NCBI GenBank assembly: GCA_003856375.1
Contig: CP034120.1
Coordinates: 310,001 to 374,000 of the forward strand
Length of the DNA: 64,000 bases
Direction: 5' to 3'
From: Glaciecola amylolytica
GTDB taxonomy: Bacteria > Bacteroidota > Bacteroidia > Flavobacteriales_D > Crocinitomicaceae
The notes below the pieces were generated by a model that saw nothing but the letters and a program-made list of their open reading frames with translations, did no database searches and had not been told where the DNA came from. Position numbers and translations under genes: made by a program. Shown here piece after piece: positions 35,178-44,595 of this stretch; position 1 is the stretch's first letter; every line of letters begins with the position of its first letter.

Positions 35178-36176
35178 TCAGTTTTGATCTCTGAACTGGC
35201 TTGGAGAAATCCCGGTGTGTTTGCGGAAAGCACAGGTGAAATGCGTTGCGTTTTTGTATCCTACTTTTTCCGCAATGAGATAAATCGGGTCCTGAGAGAA
35301 TTGAAGAAACTCTTTGGCCTTTCGAATGCGCTGTTCCATTCCGTAAACAGAGATCGTCATTTTAAACACGCGTTTGAATTCGCGTTTTAGTGTGTTTTCA
35401 TTTTGCCCGATTTTACTTGCCAGTTCTTTAATGGTCCAATGTTTATCCGGGTGCTGCTGAATCAGACATCGTACTTCCTGTAATTGTTTCAGAATATTCG
35501 ATCTGTAAGAAACCGAGGAGCAAAGCGGCTTTTGTTTTTGATCAAAATGAAGCATCAGCAATTCCAGGATTTTGCTTTCCAGGAAAATGCGTTTGAATAT
35601 TCCCATGTGCTGATCCTGCAGAATCTCATTGAGGATGGAATACTTTTCAGGATTGATGTATGAAGTCATGTCAATAATCTGCTGATATTCGGCTAAAAGG
35701 ATTAATTGATGCTTGATCAGAAATTGAAGGGAAAGCGTAAACTTGATTTCAAACCAGTTCTGACCGGGAGGAAAATGGATTGTTCCTCTGGCTTTTTGAA
35801 AATATCCCCAGTAAGTATCCATCGTTTCCAACACACAGGATGCTGCTTCATCGTCTGCTGAAATGATCTGTTCTCCGTCAATCAGGTAGGAAAGTACAAT
35901 GGTGGCTTTGTCATAATTGAAGACAGCCGTCAGCGGATTTTTAAGAATTGTTCGGGTGATTTCAACCGCAACGCCCGGGAAAAAATAGGCGTGCTGCTTT
36001 CCTGTTCCAAAAGCAGGATTCAGAGTGAGTTCGTCATGATCTAGTCCGGGATAAGAGTTCCGGACGTTCAGCAGGAAAATTTCATCCGGTTCTCTTAGTA
36101 CTTCTTTTGTTTCAAGAAATAGTGAGTGGTTTATCGGTTTGGAAGATTGTATCGAATAGTTTTTTGAAATAGTCAT
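35178..36176 (-). CDS. AraC-family transcriptional regulator
   Basis: 332 residues. The C-terminal about 100 residues hold the paired helix-turn-helix: WTIKELASKIGQNENTLKREF and YLIAEKVGYKNATHFTCAFR, ending GISPSQFRDQN. The N-terminal about 220 residues are a sensor region with no named fold. The type resembles PchR/YbtA-like siderophore activators, which sense the ferric siderophore in the cytoplasm. Convergent with, and 16 bases from, the siderophore operon; the direct repeats at 25191-25220 are its likely site (inference). Confidence 0.88.
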   Translation of the reverse strand: MTISKNYSIQSSKPINHSLFLETKEVLREPDEIFLLNVRNSYPGLDHDELTLNPAFGTGKQHAYFFPGVAVEITRTILKNPLTAVFNYDKATIVLSYLIDGEQIISADDEAASCVLETMDTYWGYFQKARGTIHFPPGQNWFEIKFTLSLQFLIKHQLILLAEYQQIIDMTSYINPEKYSILNEILQDQHMGIFKRIFLESKILELLMLHFDQKQKPLCSSVSYRSNILKQLQEVRCLIQQHPDKHWTIKELASKIGQNENTLKREFKRVFKMTISVYGMEQRIRKAKEFLQFSQDPIYLIAEKVGYKNATHFTCAFRKHTGISPSQFRDQN

Positions 36177-36362
36177 AAAGCATCTACAATCGTACTACAA
36201 GGTTATAGTAAGAAGAATTGGTATGCAATACGATCTTTTTGGTATTTAACAGCGAGAACTACCTTTTGTTAGGTATTTCACCTTTCAAAGAATAAATTAA
36301 GAAATTGAAAAATAAAATCTGCAATCGCAGGGATAGATAGGAACGTAAAAGAAGATTCCTGT

Positions 36363-36370
36363 TATTTTTG
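36363..36370 (+). promoter_or_regulatory. Promoter -7 box (TATTTTTG) of the fucosidase gene
   Basis: Exact TAnnTTTG match 22 bases before the ATG at 36393, without an evident -33 box. The spacer to the divergent AraC gene also holds a TACCT/AGGTA inverted repeat near 36262-36277. Confidence 0.5.
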
Positions 36371-36392
36371 ACTTCAATCGAAGAAAAAGATC

Positions 36393-37826
36393 ATGAAGAA
36401 ATTCCTTTTCCCTGCATTTGTTTTCCTTTCCGTTTCCTTGTTCGGACAAAACGATGGAATTCATCCGGTTTCAAACACTTACCAGAAACCGACGGATCCC
36501 TTGGTATTGAAAAAACTGGAGCAGTGGCAGGATCAGAAATTCGGTGTGATTATTCACTGGGGTTTGTATGCTGTTCCCGGAATAGTGGAATCCTGGTCGA
36601 TTTGTTCTGAAGATTGGATTACCAGAGATTCAACGTCAGATTATGACGCGTATAAACGTTGGTATTGGGGTTTGAGTAAGGAATTGAATCCTGTGAAGTT
36701 TAATCCGGAAAAGTGGGCGGATATTTCGAAGAAAGCAGGAATGAAGTACCTGGTTTTTACAACCAAGCATCACGACGGATTTTGTATGTTCGATACCAAA
36801 CAAACGGATTTTAAGATCACCGCCGGACCTTTTGCTTCAAATCCTCAATCGGATGTATTGAAACATGTGTTTGATGCTTACCGGAAAGAAGGATTCATGA
36901 TCGGAGCTTATTTTTCAAAACCCGACTGGCACAATGAAAATTACTGGTGGCCTTTGTACGCAACGCCAAATCGCAACAATAACTACGATACCAGAAGGCA
37001 TCCGTGGCGTTGGGAACAGTTCCAGAATTTTACCTACAATCAGATTCAGGAAATTGTCACCGGATATGGAGGTGTAGATATTTTGTGGTTGGATGGAGGC
37101 TGGGTGAGACCCATGAATACGATTGACGAGGAAGTTTTGATGTGGGGAGCACCGATTCCGCAATGGGATCAGGAATTGAATATCGGGAAAATTGCGGGAA
37201 TGGCACGTTCACACCAACCGGGAATGATTGTGGTTGACAGAACAGTTCAGGGACCGTATGAAAATTACCAAACTCCGGAGCATACCATTCCAGAAAAACG
37301 TATCGACAATCCGTGGGAAACATGTATGCCGCTTTGTACGAATTGGGGCTACGTGCCGAATGATGAAATCAAGTCGATGGAAAGAGTTATCCGGACCTTG
37401 GTAGAAGTGGTTGCCAAGGGCGGAAACCTGTTGCTGGGTGTTGGCCCGAAAGCAGACGGAACGATTCCTGAAAATGTAGAGCAGCGCTTGCTCGAAATCG
37501 GAGCGTGGATGGATACAAACAAGGAAGCAATTTATGAAACGCGTTCACTGGATTACTATCAGGAAGAATCGGTTTTCTTTACTGAAAATCTGAAGAAAAA
37601 GAAAATCTATGCTTTGGTTGTTTCGAATGAATCATTCCTGAAAACCAAAACGGTTTCCTGGTCGGTGCATCTTCCGAAGAAAGGAACCACGATGATTTAT
37701 CTTCCGACGGGAGAAAAGGTAAAATGGAAAATCAGTGACGAACAGGTTTTTGTTCAACTTCCGGAATCGATCATCCGTTCGAAATCCGGAAATCCTGTCT
37801 GGTCTTTCGCTTTTGAGGCGGAATGA
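36393..37826 (+). CDS. Alpha-L-fucosidase, GH29
   Basis: 477 residues with a signal peptide (about 1-18, SVSLFGQ). Retaining GH29 fucosidase: KFGVIIHWGLYAVPG, YLVFTTKHHDGFCMF and the nucleophile D234 in DILWLDGGW; the C-terminal about 90 residues form the small beta-domain. Releases terminal L-fucose from glycans, in the periplasm or outside. Convergent with a GH3 glycosidase (three bases between stops), but there is no SusCD pair, so it is not a complete utilisation locus. Confidence 0.93.
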   Translation: MKKFLFPAFVFLSVSLFGQNDGIHPVSNTYQKPTDPLVLKKLEQWQDQKFGVIIHWGLYAVPGIVESWSICSEDWITRDSTSDYDAYKRWYWGLSKELNPVKFNPEKWADISKKAGMKYLVFTTKHHDGFCMFDTKQTDFKITAGPFASNPQSDVLKHVFDAYRKEGFMIGAYFSKPDWHNENYWWPLYATPNRNNNYDTRRHPWRWEQFQNFTYNQIQEIVTGYGGVDILWLDGGWVRPMNTIDEEVLMWGAPIPQWDQELNIGKIAGMARSHQPGMIVVDRTVQGPYENYQTPEHTIPEKRIDNPWETCMPLCTNWGYVPNDEIKSMERVIRTLVEVVAKGGNLLLGVGPKADGTIPENVEQRLLEIGAWMDTNKEAIYETRSLDYYQEESVFFTENLKKKKIYALVVSNESFLKTKTVSWSVHLPKKGTTMIYLPTGEKVKWKISDEQVFVQLPESIIRSKSGNPVWSFAFEAE

Positions 37827-37829
37827 GGG

Positions 37830-40469
37830 TTATTTGACTTCCAGATCAATCTTCAAAGGCAAATCTCTGGAGGAAGATCCGATCATAATCCGGAAAATTC
37901 CGGGTTCTACAATAGGCTTCAATTCCTCATTCAATTGTTCCAGTAATTCGGGAGTGATTTCAAATACAACTTCTTTCTCTTCCCCGGCTCTCAGATGAAC
38001 ACGTTGAAACCCTTTCAGTTCCTGAACCGGCCGGACAATTGAACTCAGAACATCTTTGATATACAACTGAACGACTTCGTCACCATCGTGTCTTCCGGTG
38101 TTTTTGATTTTGAATCGAACACTTGCTTTTTCGGTTCCTGAAATGCTTGAACGATCCAGGCGCATATCGGAATATTCAAATTGAGTGTAACTCAAACCAA
38201 ATCCGAAGGGGAAGAGTGGTTGACCACTTAAATTATTGTAATCGTTTCCACGTCCGGTTGGCTGATGGTTGTAAACCAAGGGAAGCTGAGCTTCATTCAT
38301 GGGAAAGGTAATGGGCAATTTTCCGCTTGGATTCACTTCACCGAAAATGAAATCCGAAACAGCCCGACCGCCTTCTTGTCCCGGATACCAAAGCATTGCG
38401 ATCGCTTCCGTTTCATTCATCCAGTTTTCCATCGTAACGGCGCTTCCTCCTACGATCAATACAACAACCGGTTTTCCGGTAGCATTCAGCGCTTGAATCA
38501 ATTCTTCCTGATGTCCGGGAAGTTTCAATGATGCCCTGTCGAGAAATTCCCCTTCTGTAATTCCGGCTACAACGATTGCCACATCAGCCTTTTTAGCAAG
38601 CTTGACACTTTCATCAATCTTTTTCTTCCAGTCAGTATCGATCGTTGCATTCCAGATCAGTTTGATCTTTCCTTCTCCCTGAGTTTCAAGGAACTCAACG
38701 CGAATGGCATATTTTTCTCCTTTTTTGAATTTGTAATCAATCAGATCGGCGTGGTAAGATTGTTTGTTCCAGCGGTCGATCAGAAGTTCGTCATTGAGAT
38801 ACAAACGGAAGCCGTCGTTTCCCTCTAGCCCGATTTGAAATTCTCCGCTTTTCGGAGCCGTTAATTCCCCGGTCCAGCGCACACTGTAATGATCTGCATT
38901 CAATTTTTCGTGAGGAGAATACAAAGTCCAGTGAAAATCGATTGCTTCGTTTCTTGTTTCATGAACCGGTTCGCCATTCAATGCCGTATTGTTGAAATAG
39001 GCCGCTTTTAAACCCGGTTTTCCGTTTGACGCCAGGTGGTTGGCTGCAATGGTTTCAAAGAGGTCCGAATTTCTGCTTGCACCTTCAGAATAAAGAATGG
39101 TTGTTTTCTTTCCGGCATGTTCAATAATTTCATTCAGGATTCTCTTTTTTTGATAACCCGGCCCGCTGTATCCGCCCAATCGTGCTTCCACGGCATCTGC
39201 TCCAAAAATGGCGATGGTTTTTGTATTGTATGAAAGTGGAAGCGTTTTTTGCTCGTTTTTCAATAGAACAATCGATTCCCGGGCAACCTTGCGCGCCAGC
39301 ATTTTTCCTTCCGAGTGAAGAGCTTGTTCGTCAATTTGTTCTGAGATATAAGGATGCTCAAACAATCCGAGTTCAAATTTTGCCCGGAGTACGCGTGCTA
39401 CAGCATCATTCAAACGGTTGCTGTCGACCAGGCCATTTGCGAAAGCAGGATAGAATAAGGACGAATGATTGACATCTGTTTGAAAAATCACATCCATTCC
39501 CGCATTGATGGCGTGAGCGCCGCTTTCGGCATAATCTTTTGCTGTTCGGTGTAATACCAGTTCGCCGCCAACTGCGTTTGCATCTGAAATGACAAAACTG
39601 GTGAATTTCCATTCGTTCTTCAGTTTTTCTGTCAGAAGCCATTTGTTGGAAGAACAGGCTGTTCCGTTCAATGAATTATAGGCCGTCATAAGGGAACGGG
39701 CATTTCCGGTTTGGATCACTTGTTTGAAAGGAACAAAATGCGTTTCCTCTAATGAGCGCTCACTTAAATGAATCGGATAACTGTCGCGGCCTCCGTCACC
39801 GACATTTGCTACGAAATGTTTTGGAGTAGTGATAATTCCCTGCGATTCGAATGAACGAACGAAGGCCAATCCCATTTGTGTTGTCAAAAAAGGATCTTCA
39901 CCATACGTTTCTTCTGTGCGTCCCCAACGAACATCAGTAGCAAGATTGATAACCGGCGACAGAATTTGTTTGATTCCGCGAACACTGCATTCTTTGGCAA
40001 TGTGTCCGGTTGCTTGTCGGATTAATGTGGTGTCCCAGGTCGCAGCCATTGCAATCGACTGCGGAAAACTGGTTGCATCGCTTCGCACCAAACCGTGCAA
40101 TGCTTCATCAAAAGGAATGATTGGAATTCCCAATCGGGTCTTTTCTATAAAAAAGCGTTGAGCATTGTTGATTTTTCGGGCCAGAGTAGTGGCATTATCA
40201 GAAGTGTTGTAAGAAAGAAGCTGTCCGCCGGCATCTCCCTGAGCAGCAGCGCTGAGTTGAATGCCGAAAATTCCGTGTTGAAACAAAGGCGCATTGCTGG
40301 AATCCAGATCAGCGGGAACCATGAAGACCTGCCAGAACTTTTCTTCCAAAGTCATGCGGTTTAGCAAATCATTTACGCGGGTCTCAAGTGTTTGAGTTGA
40401 ATCTTTGTAAAGTTGCCCGAATGCAGTTGAAACAGAAATTGCAAAGAGAAAAAATAGGAGATGCTTCAT
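37830..40469 (-). CDS. GH3 beta-glycosidase with PA14 insert
   Basis: 879 residues with a signal peptide (about 1-19, STAFGQ). GH3 N-domain (about 30-370) with nucleophile D296 in FVISDANAVGG and HFVANVGDGGRDSYP, GH3 C-domain interrupted by a PA14 carbohydrate-binding domain (about 485-610; AAYFNNTALNG, GNDGFRLYLNDELLIDRW), then a fibronectin III-like tail (VQLYIKDVLSSIVRPVQELK). Probably a beta-glucosidase or beta-xylosidase; specificity cannot be read from sequence. PA14 inserts are known in this family and narrow substrate length. Confidence 0.92.
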   Translation of the reverse strand: MKHLLFFLFAISVSTAFGQLYKDSTQTLETRVNDLLNRMTLEEKFWQVFMVPADLDSSNAPLFQHGIFGIQLSAAAQGDAGGQLLSYNTSDNATTLARKINNAQRFFIEKTRLGIPIIPFDEALHGLVRSDATSFPQSIAMAATWDTTLIRQATGHIAKECSVRGIKQILSPVINLATDVRWGRTEETYGEDPFLTTQMGLAFVRSFESQGIITTPKHFVANVGDGGRDSYPIHLSERSLEETHFVPFKQVIQTGNARSLMTAYNSLNGTACSSNKWLLTEKLKNEWKFTSFVISDANAVGGELVLHRTAKDYAESGAHAINAGMDVIFQTDVNHSSLFYPAFANGLVDSNRLNDAVARVLRAKFELGLFEHPYISEQIDEQALHSEGKMLARKVARESIVLLKNEQKTLPLSYNTKTIAIFGADAVEARLGGYSGPGYQKKRILNEIIEHAGKKTTILYSEGASRNSDLFETIAANHLASNGKPGLKAAYFNNTALNGEPVHETRNEAIDFHWTLYSPHEKLNADHYSVRWTGELTAPKSGEFQIGLEGNDGFRLYLNDELLIDRWNKQSYHADLIDYKFKKGEKYAIRVEFLETQGEGKIKLIWNATIDTDWKKKIDESVKLAKKADVAIVVAGITEGEFLDRASLKLPGHQEELIQALNATGKPVVVLIVGGSAVTMENWMNETEAIAMLWYPGQEGGRAVSDFIFGEVNPSGKLPITFPMNEAQLPLVYNHQPTGRGNDYNNLSGQPLFPFGFGLSYTQFEYSDMRLDRSSISGTEKASVRFKIKNTGRHDGDEVVQLYIKDVLSSIVRPVQELKGFQRVHLRAGEEKEVVFEITPELLEQLNEELKPIVEPGIFRIMIGSSSRDLPLKIDLEVK

Positions 40470-40473
40470 AGAA

Positions 40474-40481
40474 CAAAATTA
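40474..40481 (-). promoter_or_regulatory. Promoter -7 box of the GH3 gene
   Basis: CAAAATTA on + reads TAATTTTG on -, an exact TAnnTTTG match four bases before the start codon. Predicts a leaderless or nearly leaderless mRNA; no -33 box seen. Confidence 0.45.
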
Positions 40482-40633
40482 CATTATTAGAATGGAAAGC
40501 GATTATACGGAATGATGAATTTAAACCGGATGAAATTAGATGAGAACTTCCTAAGAAGGGAGGTGTTTAAACAGCGGATTTATTTCCGTCTTTCAAAAGA
40601 AAATCATACATTCAATGAGTTAAACGGAATACT

Positions 40634-41551
40634 GTGAGAAATCTTTTACTAAGCTCCATTCTTTTCTTGTTGGCTCCATTAAGCTTTTCGCAATTAATGC
40701 GGAGTGAGGTGTATGATTTCAGTATTGGGGATTACTTTGGTTTGGAGAATAAAGCAGATGGCCCAAATTCAGGAATGATGACCGTGCGTTATCAAATGAT
40801 TCATATCCTTACGAAGGAACTTTCGGTTACAGGTGATTCCGTTACCTATTCCGCTCAAAGACAATTGTATGTTCCGGAACTACCGGATGGAAGTGGCGGA
40901 ACTATTCCTCCAAGTTATTCAATAGATACTTTCACCTTTATGCATAAACAGTTAAACACGCCCTATTCACCGGAAATCTGGGATGATGTTTTTGGAAATA
41001 CTGTTACGCAATTTTGGGATAGCGACACCAATGAGTGTTACAATTCAATGGATACGATCATTCCTTCTCCTTTATGCATAAATAATTCCGGGCAAGCGTA
41101 TCATTTCGGAATGCACATTCATAACATGGATTCTTGTAGTCTTGAACCGTACATTTCTGATTACTATGCCTATTCACACGCAGGTGGCCCGTATGGAGGA
41201 TTTGAACAACCGGGTGATCCATCGCATTGGAGTTATTTGATAGATATCTTTTATGTTTCACATAATGGAGTTGCGTGTGGTCAGTTTCCTGAATTCTTTT
41301 TAAGTACCACTGAACTTTCAGTCCCAACGCTTACCATCTATCCAAATCCTGCCTCCGATGTATTGAACATCGAAGGCTTAAAGACTCAATCCACCGCTCG
41401 TATTTGTGAGTTGAACGGAGCCGTTTTACGTGATAAGATTCCGGTGATCAACAACCAGATAAACATTGATTTTTTGCAACCCGGATTTTATTTACTTCAT
41501 CTTCAGGGCGAAAATAGTGCCTCCTTTGTTAAGAGGTTTTCTAAATTATAA
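40634..41551 (+). CDS. Secreted protein with T9SS sorting domain
   Basis: 305 residues from a GTG start that gives a clear signal peptide (about 1-20, APLSFSQ). The last about 75 residues are a type A T9SS sorting domain: LTIYPNPASDVLNIEG, CELNGAVLRDK, FLQPGFYLLHLQGENSASF. The middle is of unknown fold and contains cysteines (CYNSM, SPLCIN, CSLEP, CGQFPEF) that may form disulfides. Exported through the type IX system and released or attached to the surface. Divergent from the GH3 gene. Confidence 0.85.
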   Translation: MRNLLLSSILFLLAPLSFSQLMRSEVYDFSIGDYFGLENKADGPNSGMMTVRYQMIHILTKELSVTGDSVTYSAQRQLYVPELPDGSGGTIPPSYSIDTFTFMHKQLNTPYSPEIWDDVFGNTVTQFWDSDTNECYNSMDTIIPSPLCINNSGQAYHFGMHIHNMDSCSLEPYISDYYAYSHAGGPYGGFEQPGDPSHWSYLIDIFYVSHNGVACGQFPEFFLSTTELSVPTLTIYPNPASDVLNIEGLKTQSTARICELNGAVLRDKIPVINNQINIDFLQPGFYLLHLQGENSASFVKRFSKL

Positions 41552-41578
41552 ATCCGATTGTTTTACTCCAGAGTCATT

Positions 41579-41612
41579 TTTGCATCACAACAAATTGAGT
41601 TTGGTATATTTG
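41579..41612 (+). promoter_or_regulatory. Promoter with -33 TTTG and -7 TATATTTG
   Basis: TTTG at 41579-41582, 22-bp spacer, TATATTTG at 41605-41612, 15 bases before the ATG at 41628. It rules out the long upstream extension of the reading frame. Confidence 0.6.
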
Positions 41613-41627
41613 AAAAAAACAACATCA

Positions 41628-42236
41628 ATGAGTACCTTAACCAAACGCGAATTAAGAAAAGCAGCTTATCAAATGATCTTTAAGGAAGGGAAATCCCATC
41701 AGGAAACATTTGATAAGCTGCGGGAAACGAAATCAATGGCTTCAGATGATCTTGCGGAGTTGATTGCAAAAATTCCATCGCGTCAAAAGCTGAAAGAACA
41801 GAACGTTTTGAATTATGCTTTCATTGGTTTACTCTCTGCTATAATTATTTTGAGAGGTCTGTCTTTAGCAGGACTTGGCAGCACGGATATGGGCATCTTG
41901 TCAATTGCCCTTCTTATCGCATTCATCGTTCCCGGAATTGGAATATATGGAGCTTTAGCGGGTAAAACGGAACTTTATTTCTCCACAGGCGCACTATTGT
42001 TGATTACAATTATACGAACGATCACCAATCAGAATTTTTCGAATGATCCATTAAATTATGTTTTCACCATTCCGATTGTTCTTGCTTCCGTATTGGCATT
42101 TTATCTTCCTTCAAAATTGAAGACTTCATACAGAAAAACAATAGAACGAAAGGAAGTGGACGGTGTTGTGAAGCCAGTAGCAATTTATCAATTTGAAGAA
42201 AACCGATTCTTCAGAGAGGATCTATTGGATAGCTAA
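41628..42236 (+). CDS. Four-helix membrane protein of unknown function
   Basis: 202 residues from ATG 41628. A charged cytoplasmic N-terminus of about 65 residues (LTKRELRKAAYQMIFKEGKS) precedes four hydrophobic helices (about 68-155) and a soluble tail. No domain recognised. The frame stays open upstream into the previous gene, but the promoter at 41579 and the unlikely composition of that extension favour this start. Monocistronic by appearance. Confidence 0.7.
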   Translation: MSTLTKRELRKAAYQMIFKEGKSHQETFDKLRETKSMASDDLAELIAKIPSRQKLKEQNVLNYAFIGLLSAIIILRGLSLAGLGSTDMGILSIALLIAFIVPGIGIYGALAGKTELYFSTGALLLITIIRTITNQNFSNDPLNYVFTIPIVLASVLAFYLPSKLKTSYRKTIERKEVDGVVKPVAIYQFEENRFFREDLLDS

Positions 42237-42289
42237 TAAAAACCTTCCACAAAAAAGATTAAAAAAAGAATTCGGCATAGAATAGTTTC

Positions 42290-42297
42290 TATCTTTG
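42290..42297 (+). promoter_or_regulatory. Promoter -7 box (TATCTTTG)
   Basis: Exact TAnnTTTG match 80 bases before the ketoacyl synthase ATG at 42378; -33 box not evident. Confidence 0.45.
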
Positions 42298-42377
42298 TTT
42301 AAGTGCCCCTTCCTCCACAGGAAAAACAATATCCCCAAAAAACTCCTGTAATTAGTTAATTAACAGTTAAGTTAAAA

Positions 42378-43439
42378 ATGAAAAGTGTAATTACAGGTAT
42401 CGGGCGCTACATCCCGTCTATTGTTAAAACGAATGCTGATTTCATGATTCATCAGTTTTATGATGAGCATCAGAATAAAATCAACCTGAAACCTGAAGCC
42501 ATTGCCCAAAAATTTGAATCCATTACCGGAATTGAAGAACGACGCTACGCAACATCGGATTTGAATTGTTCGGATATGGCAACGATTGCTGCAGAAGATG
42601 CCATTCAGGATGCAGCTTGTGATCGTGAAACAATTGATCAGATTATCGTAGCACATAATTTCGGAGATGTTATCAAACATACCATTCAGACGGATATGAT
42701 TCCTTCCATTGCTTCCAGGGTAAAACATCATTTAGGAATCAAAAACCCCAATTGTGTAGCTTATGACCTGATATTTGGTTGTCCGGGTTGGTTGCAGGGA
42801 TTGATTCAGGCGCATGCATTTATTCAGGCAGGCATGGCCAAGAAATGTCTGATCATTGGAGCAGAAGCATTGAGCCGTGTATTGGATCCGTATGATCGCG
42901 ACAGTATGATCTTTTCGGATGGGGCAGGAGCAACGATTCTCGAACTGCAAAATTCCGATTCAGGAATCTTGTCATTTAGTGCACAAAGCCATTGCGAAGA
43001 TGAGGTAACTTATCTGAATCTCGGCAAATCAAACTTTCCTGAATCCGATCCGCGAATTCGCTATGTGAAAATGAAAGGGCGGAAAGTATATGAGTATGCA
43101 ATCAGAAATGTGCCGCTTGCGATGAAAGATTGTTTGGATAAAGCAGGTGTTTCGATTACGGATGTGAAAAAGATCTTCATTCATCAGGCAAATGAAAAGT
43201 TGGATGAAGCCATTGTCCGCGAATTGTTCAAATTGTATGGTATTGCTGAAATGCCCGAACATTTGATGCCGATGAATATTCATAAACTGGGAAACAGTTC
43301 GGTTGCGACTATTCCTACGCTTTTGAGCATGGTGAAACGCGAAGAAATGAACGGATACAAAATCACGGAAGGAGATATCGTTCTGTTTGCTTCTGTTGGA
43401 GCCGGAATGAACATCAACGCCGTTTGTTACCAGGTTTGA
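42378..43439 (+). CDS. 3-oxoacyl-ACP synthase III-like protein (FabH family)
   Basis: 353 residues of thiolase fold with the Cys-His-Asn triad of the FabH group: C135 in FGCPGWLQG, H269 in IFIHQANEKLDEAIV, N306 in HKLGNSSVAT. It would condense an acyl-CoA starter with malonyl-ACP or a related nucleophile. It stands alone without fabD, fabG or acpP, so it may make a special starter (branched chain, or ketone/olefin precursor) rather than being the housekeeping enzyme. The substrate is not determinable. Confidence 0.88.
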   Translation: MKSVITGIGRYIPSIVKTNADFMIHQFYDEHQNKINLKPEAIAQKFESITGIEERRYATSDLNCSDMATIAAEDAIQDAACDRETIDQIIVAHNFGDVIKHTIQTDMIPSIASRVKHHLGIKNPNCVAYDLIFGCPGWLQGLIQAHAFIQAGMAKKCLIIGAEALSRVLDPYDRDSMIFSDGAGATILELQNSDSGILSFSAQSHCEDEVTYLNLGKSNFPESDPRIRYVKMKGRKVYEYAIRNVPLAMKDCLDKAGVSITDVKKIFIHQANEKLDEAIVRELFKLYGIAEMPEHLMPMNIHKLGNSSVATIPTLLSMVKREEMNGYKITEGDIVLFASVGAGMNINAVCYQV

Positions 43440-43493
43440 TTGCAACCATTCAGGTTTTTTTTCGTCATAAGATTGTATATTAACTACTTGCTT

Positions 43494-44429
43494 ATGAAAA
43501 AGATCCTGCTATTCCTGTTTGTCTGCATCAATTTTTCAACTTTTTCTCAAACGAATTGGATTAAAGGAAATGCAGTTTGGCATTACGAGTATTTTAACAC
43601 CATGCAAAATGGGGCTTTAAGAATAGAGACAATTGGAGATACAATCATTCAGGGACATGTTTGTAAGGAATTGAAATGTGACTTGCATTCTAAATTGTCA
43701 GGCGCAAATGGAAGTTTTACGCACTTAATTGATACAGAATACAAGTTTATTTATTTCGAACAGGATACCGTTTGGTATTTGAAAGACAATGTTTTCTTTG
43801 TTTTGTATGATTTTACAGCAGTTCAGGGGCAGTTCAGACAATTGGAATTATCCGATTTTGGTACTCCGCCTGAATGCAACGACAGTTCCTATCTCTTTAT
43901 TGATAGCGTGTATTCCGGTTTTTTGAACGGACAAAGTGCCATGTTCTATGAAACACGTGATTCCAGTCTGAATTCAAGAGGACATGGAGGGTTAGTAAAT
44001 TCGCGTTTTGGTATGATGTCATCAGATTTTGCACCTACTCATATTTTCTTTCCTTCTTATGGTTGGTGTGATCAAGAATCCTCATATGAAGGAGCTATGT
44101 ATAGATTGCTATGTTTTCAGGATGATTCCCTGATATACAATCCTGGAAATGTGGATTGTGAATATTATACTTACCTCGGTTTGGATCAGTTATCAATGGA
44201 AAAAACAACGATTTATCCGAATCCGACTACCGGTAATCTGAATATATTATCGGATGTACCCGTTTCGAATATTGAAGTTTTTGATTCTTACGGAAGACGT
44301 TGCATCACTCAATCTCCGAATCTGACATTAGTAGAACTGGATTTATCGGGATTGAATTCAGGAATGTATCTGCTGAAGATCACAACCAACACCAATGAAG
44401 TAACAATCAAAAGAATCCAACGGAACTAA
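43494..44429 (+). CDS. Secreted protein with T9SS sorting domain
   Basis: 311 residues from ATG 43494; the frame opens at a TTG at 43440 but only the ATG gives a proper signal peptide (about 1-18, STFSQ). The C-terminus is a type A T9SS domain: TTIYPNPTTGNLNIL, EVFDSYGRRCI, LDLSGLNSGMYLLKI. The central part (WHYEYFNTMQNG, IQGHVCKEL, FYETRDSSLNSRG) has no named domain. Surface or secreted protein of unknown role, closed by a good terminator. Confidence 0.85.
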   Translation: MKKILLFLFVCINFSTFSQTNWIKGNAVWHYEYFNTMQNGALRIETIGDTIIQGHVCKELKCDLHSKLSGANGSFTHLIDTEYKFIYFEQDTVWYLKDNVFFVLYDFTAVQGQFRQLELSDFGTPPECNDSSYLFIDSVYSGFLNGQSAMFYETRDSSLNSRGHGGLVNSRFGMMSSDFAPTHIFFPSYGWCDQESSYEGAMYRLLCFQDDSLIYNPGNVDCEYYTYLGLDQLSMEKTTIYPNPTTGNLNILSDVPVSNIEVFDSYGRRCITQSPNLTLVELDLSGLNSGMYLLKITTNTNEVTIKRIQRN

Positions 44430-44450
44430 ATAGAAATAGAACACAATATT

Positions 44451-44479
44451 AAAAAGCAGCATCAAGGTGCTGCTTTTTT
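44451..44479 (+). terminator. Rho-independent terminator
   Basis: AAAAAGCAGCA pairs with TGCTGCTTTTT around a 6-base loop with a T-run; 21 bases after the T9SS protein stop. Confidence 0.9.
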
Positions 44480-44558
44480 GTTTGGATGAAGCAAGATTTT
44501 TTTTTCGCAGCTCTCTGATGTTTGTCTGGTGACTAACAGCAAGTTTAAGAGATAATCG

Positions 44559-44566
44559 TATTTTTG
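44559..44566 (+). promoter_or_regulatory. Promoter -7 box (TATTTTTG)
   Basis: Exact TAnnTTTG match 29 bases before the ATG at 44596; no -33 box evident. Confidence 0.5.
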
Positions 44567-44595
44567 CCGGCATACTTTTAACACTTTCCTCAATC

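Noticed and set aside
41466-41627. N-terminal 54-codon extension of the four-helix membrane protein
   Set aside because: It would overlap the T9SS protein end and include the promoter; composition is unlike a real N-terminus.
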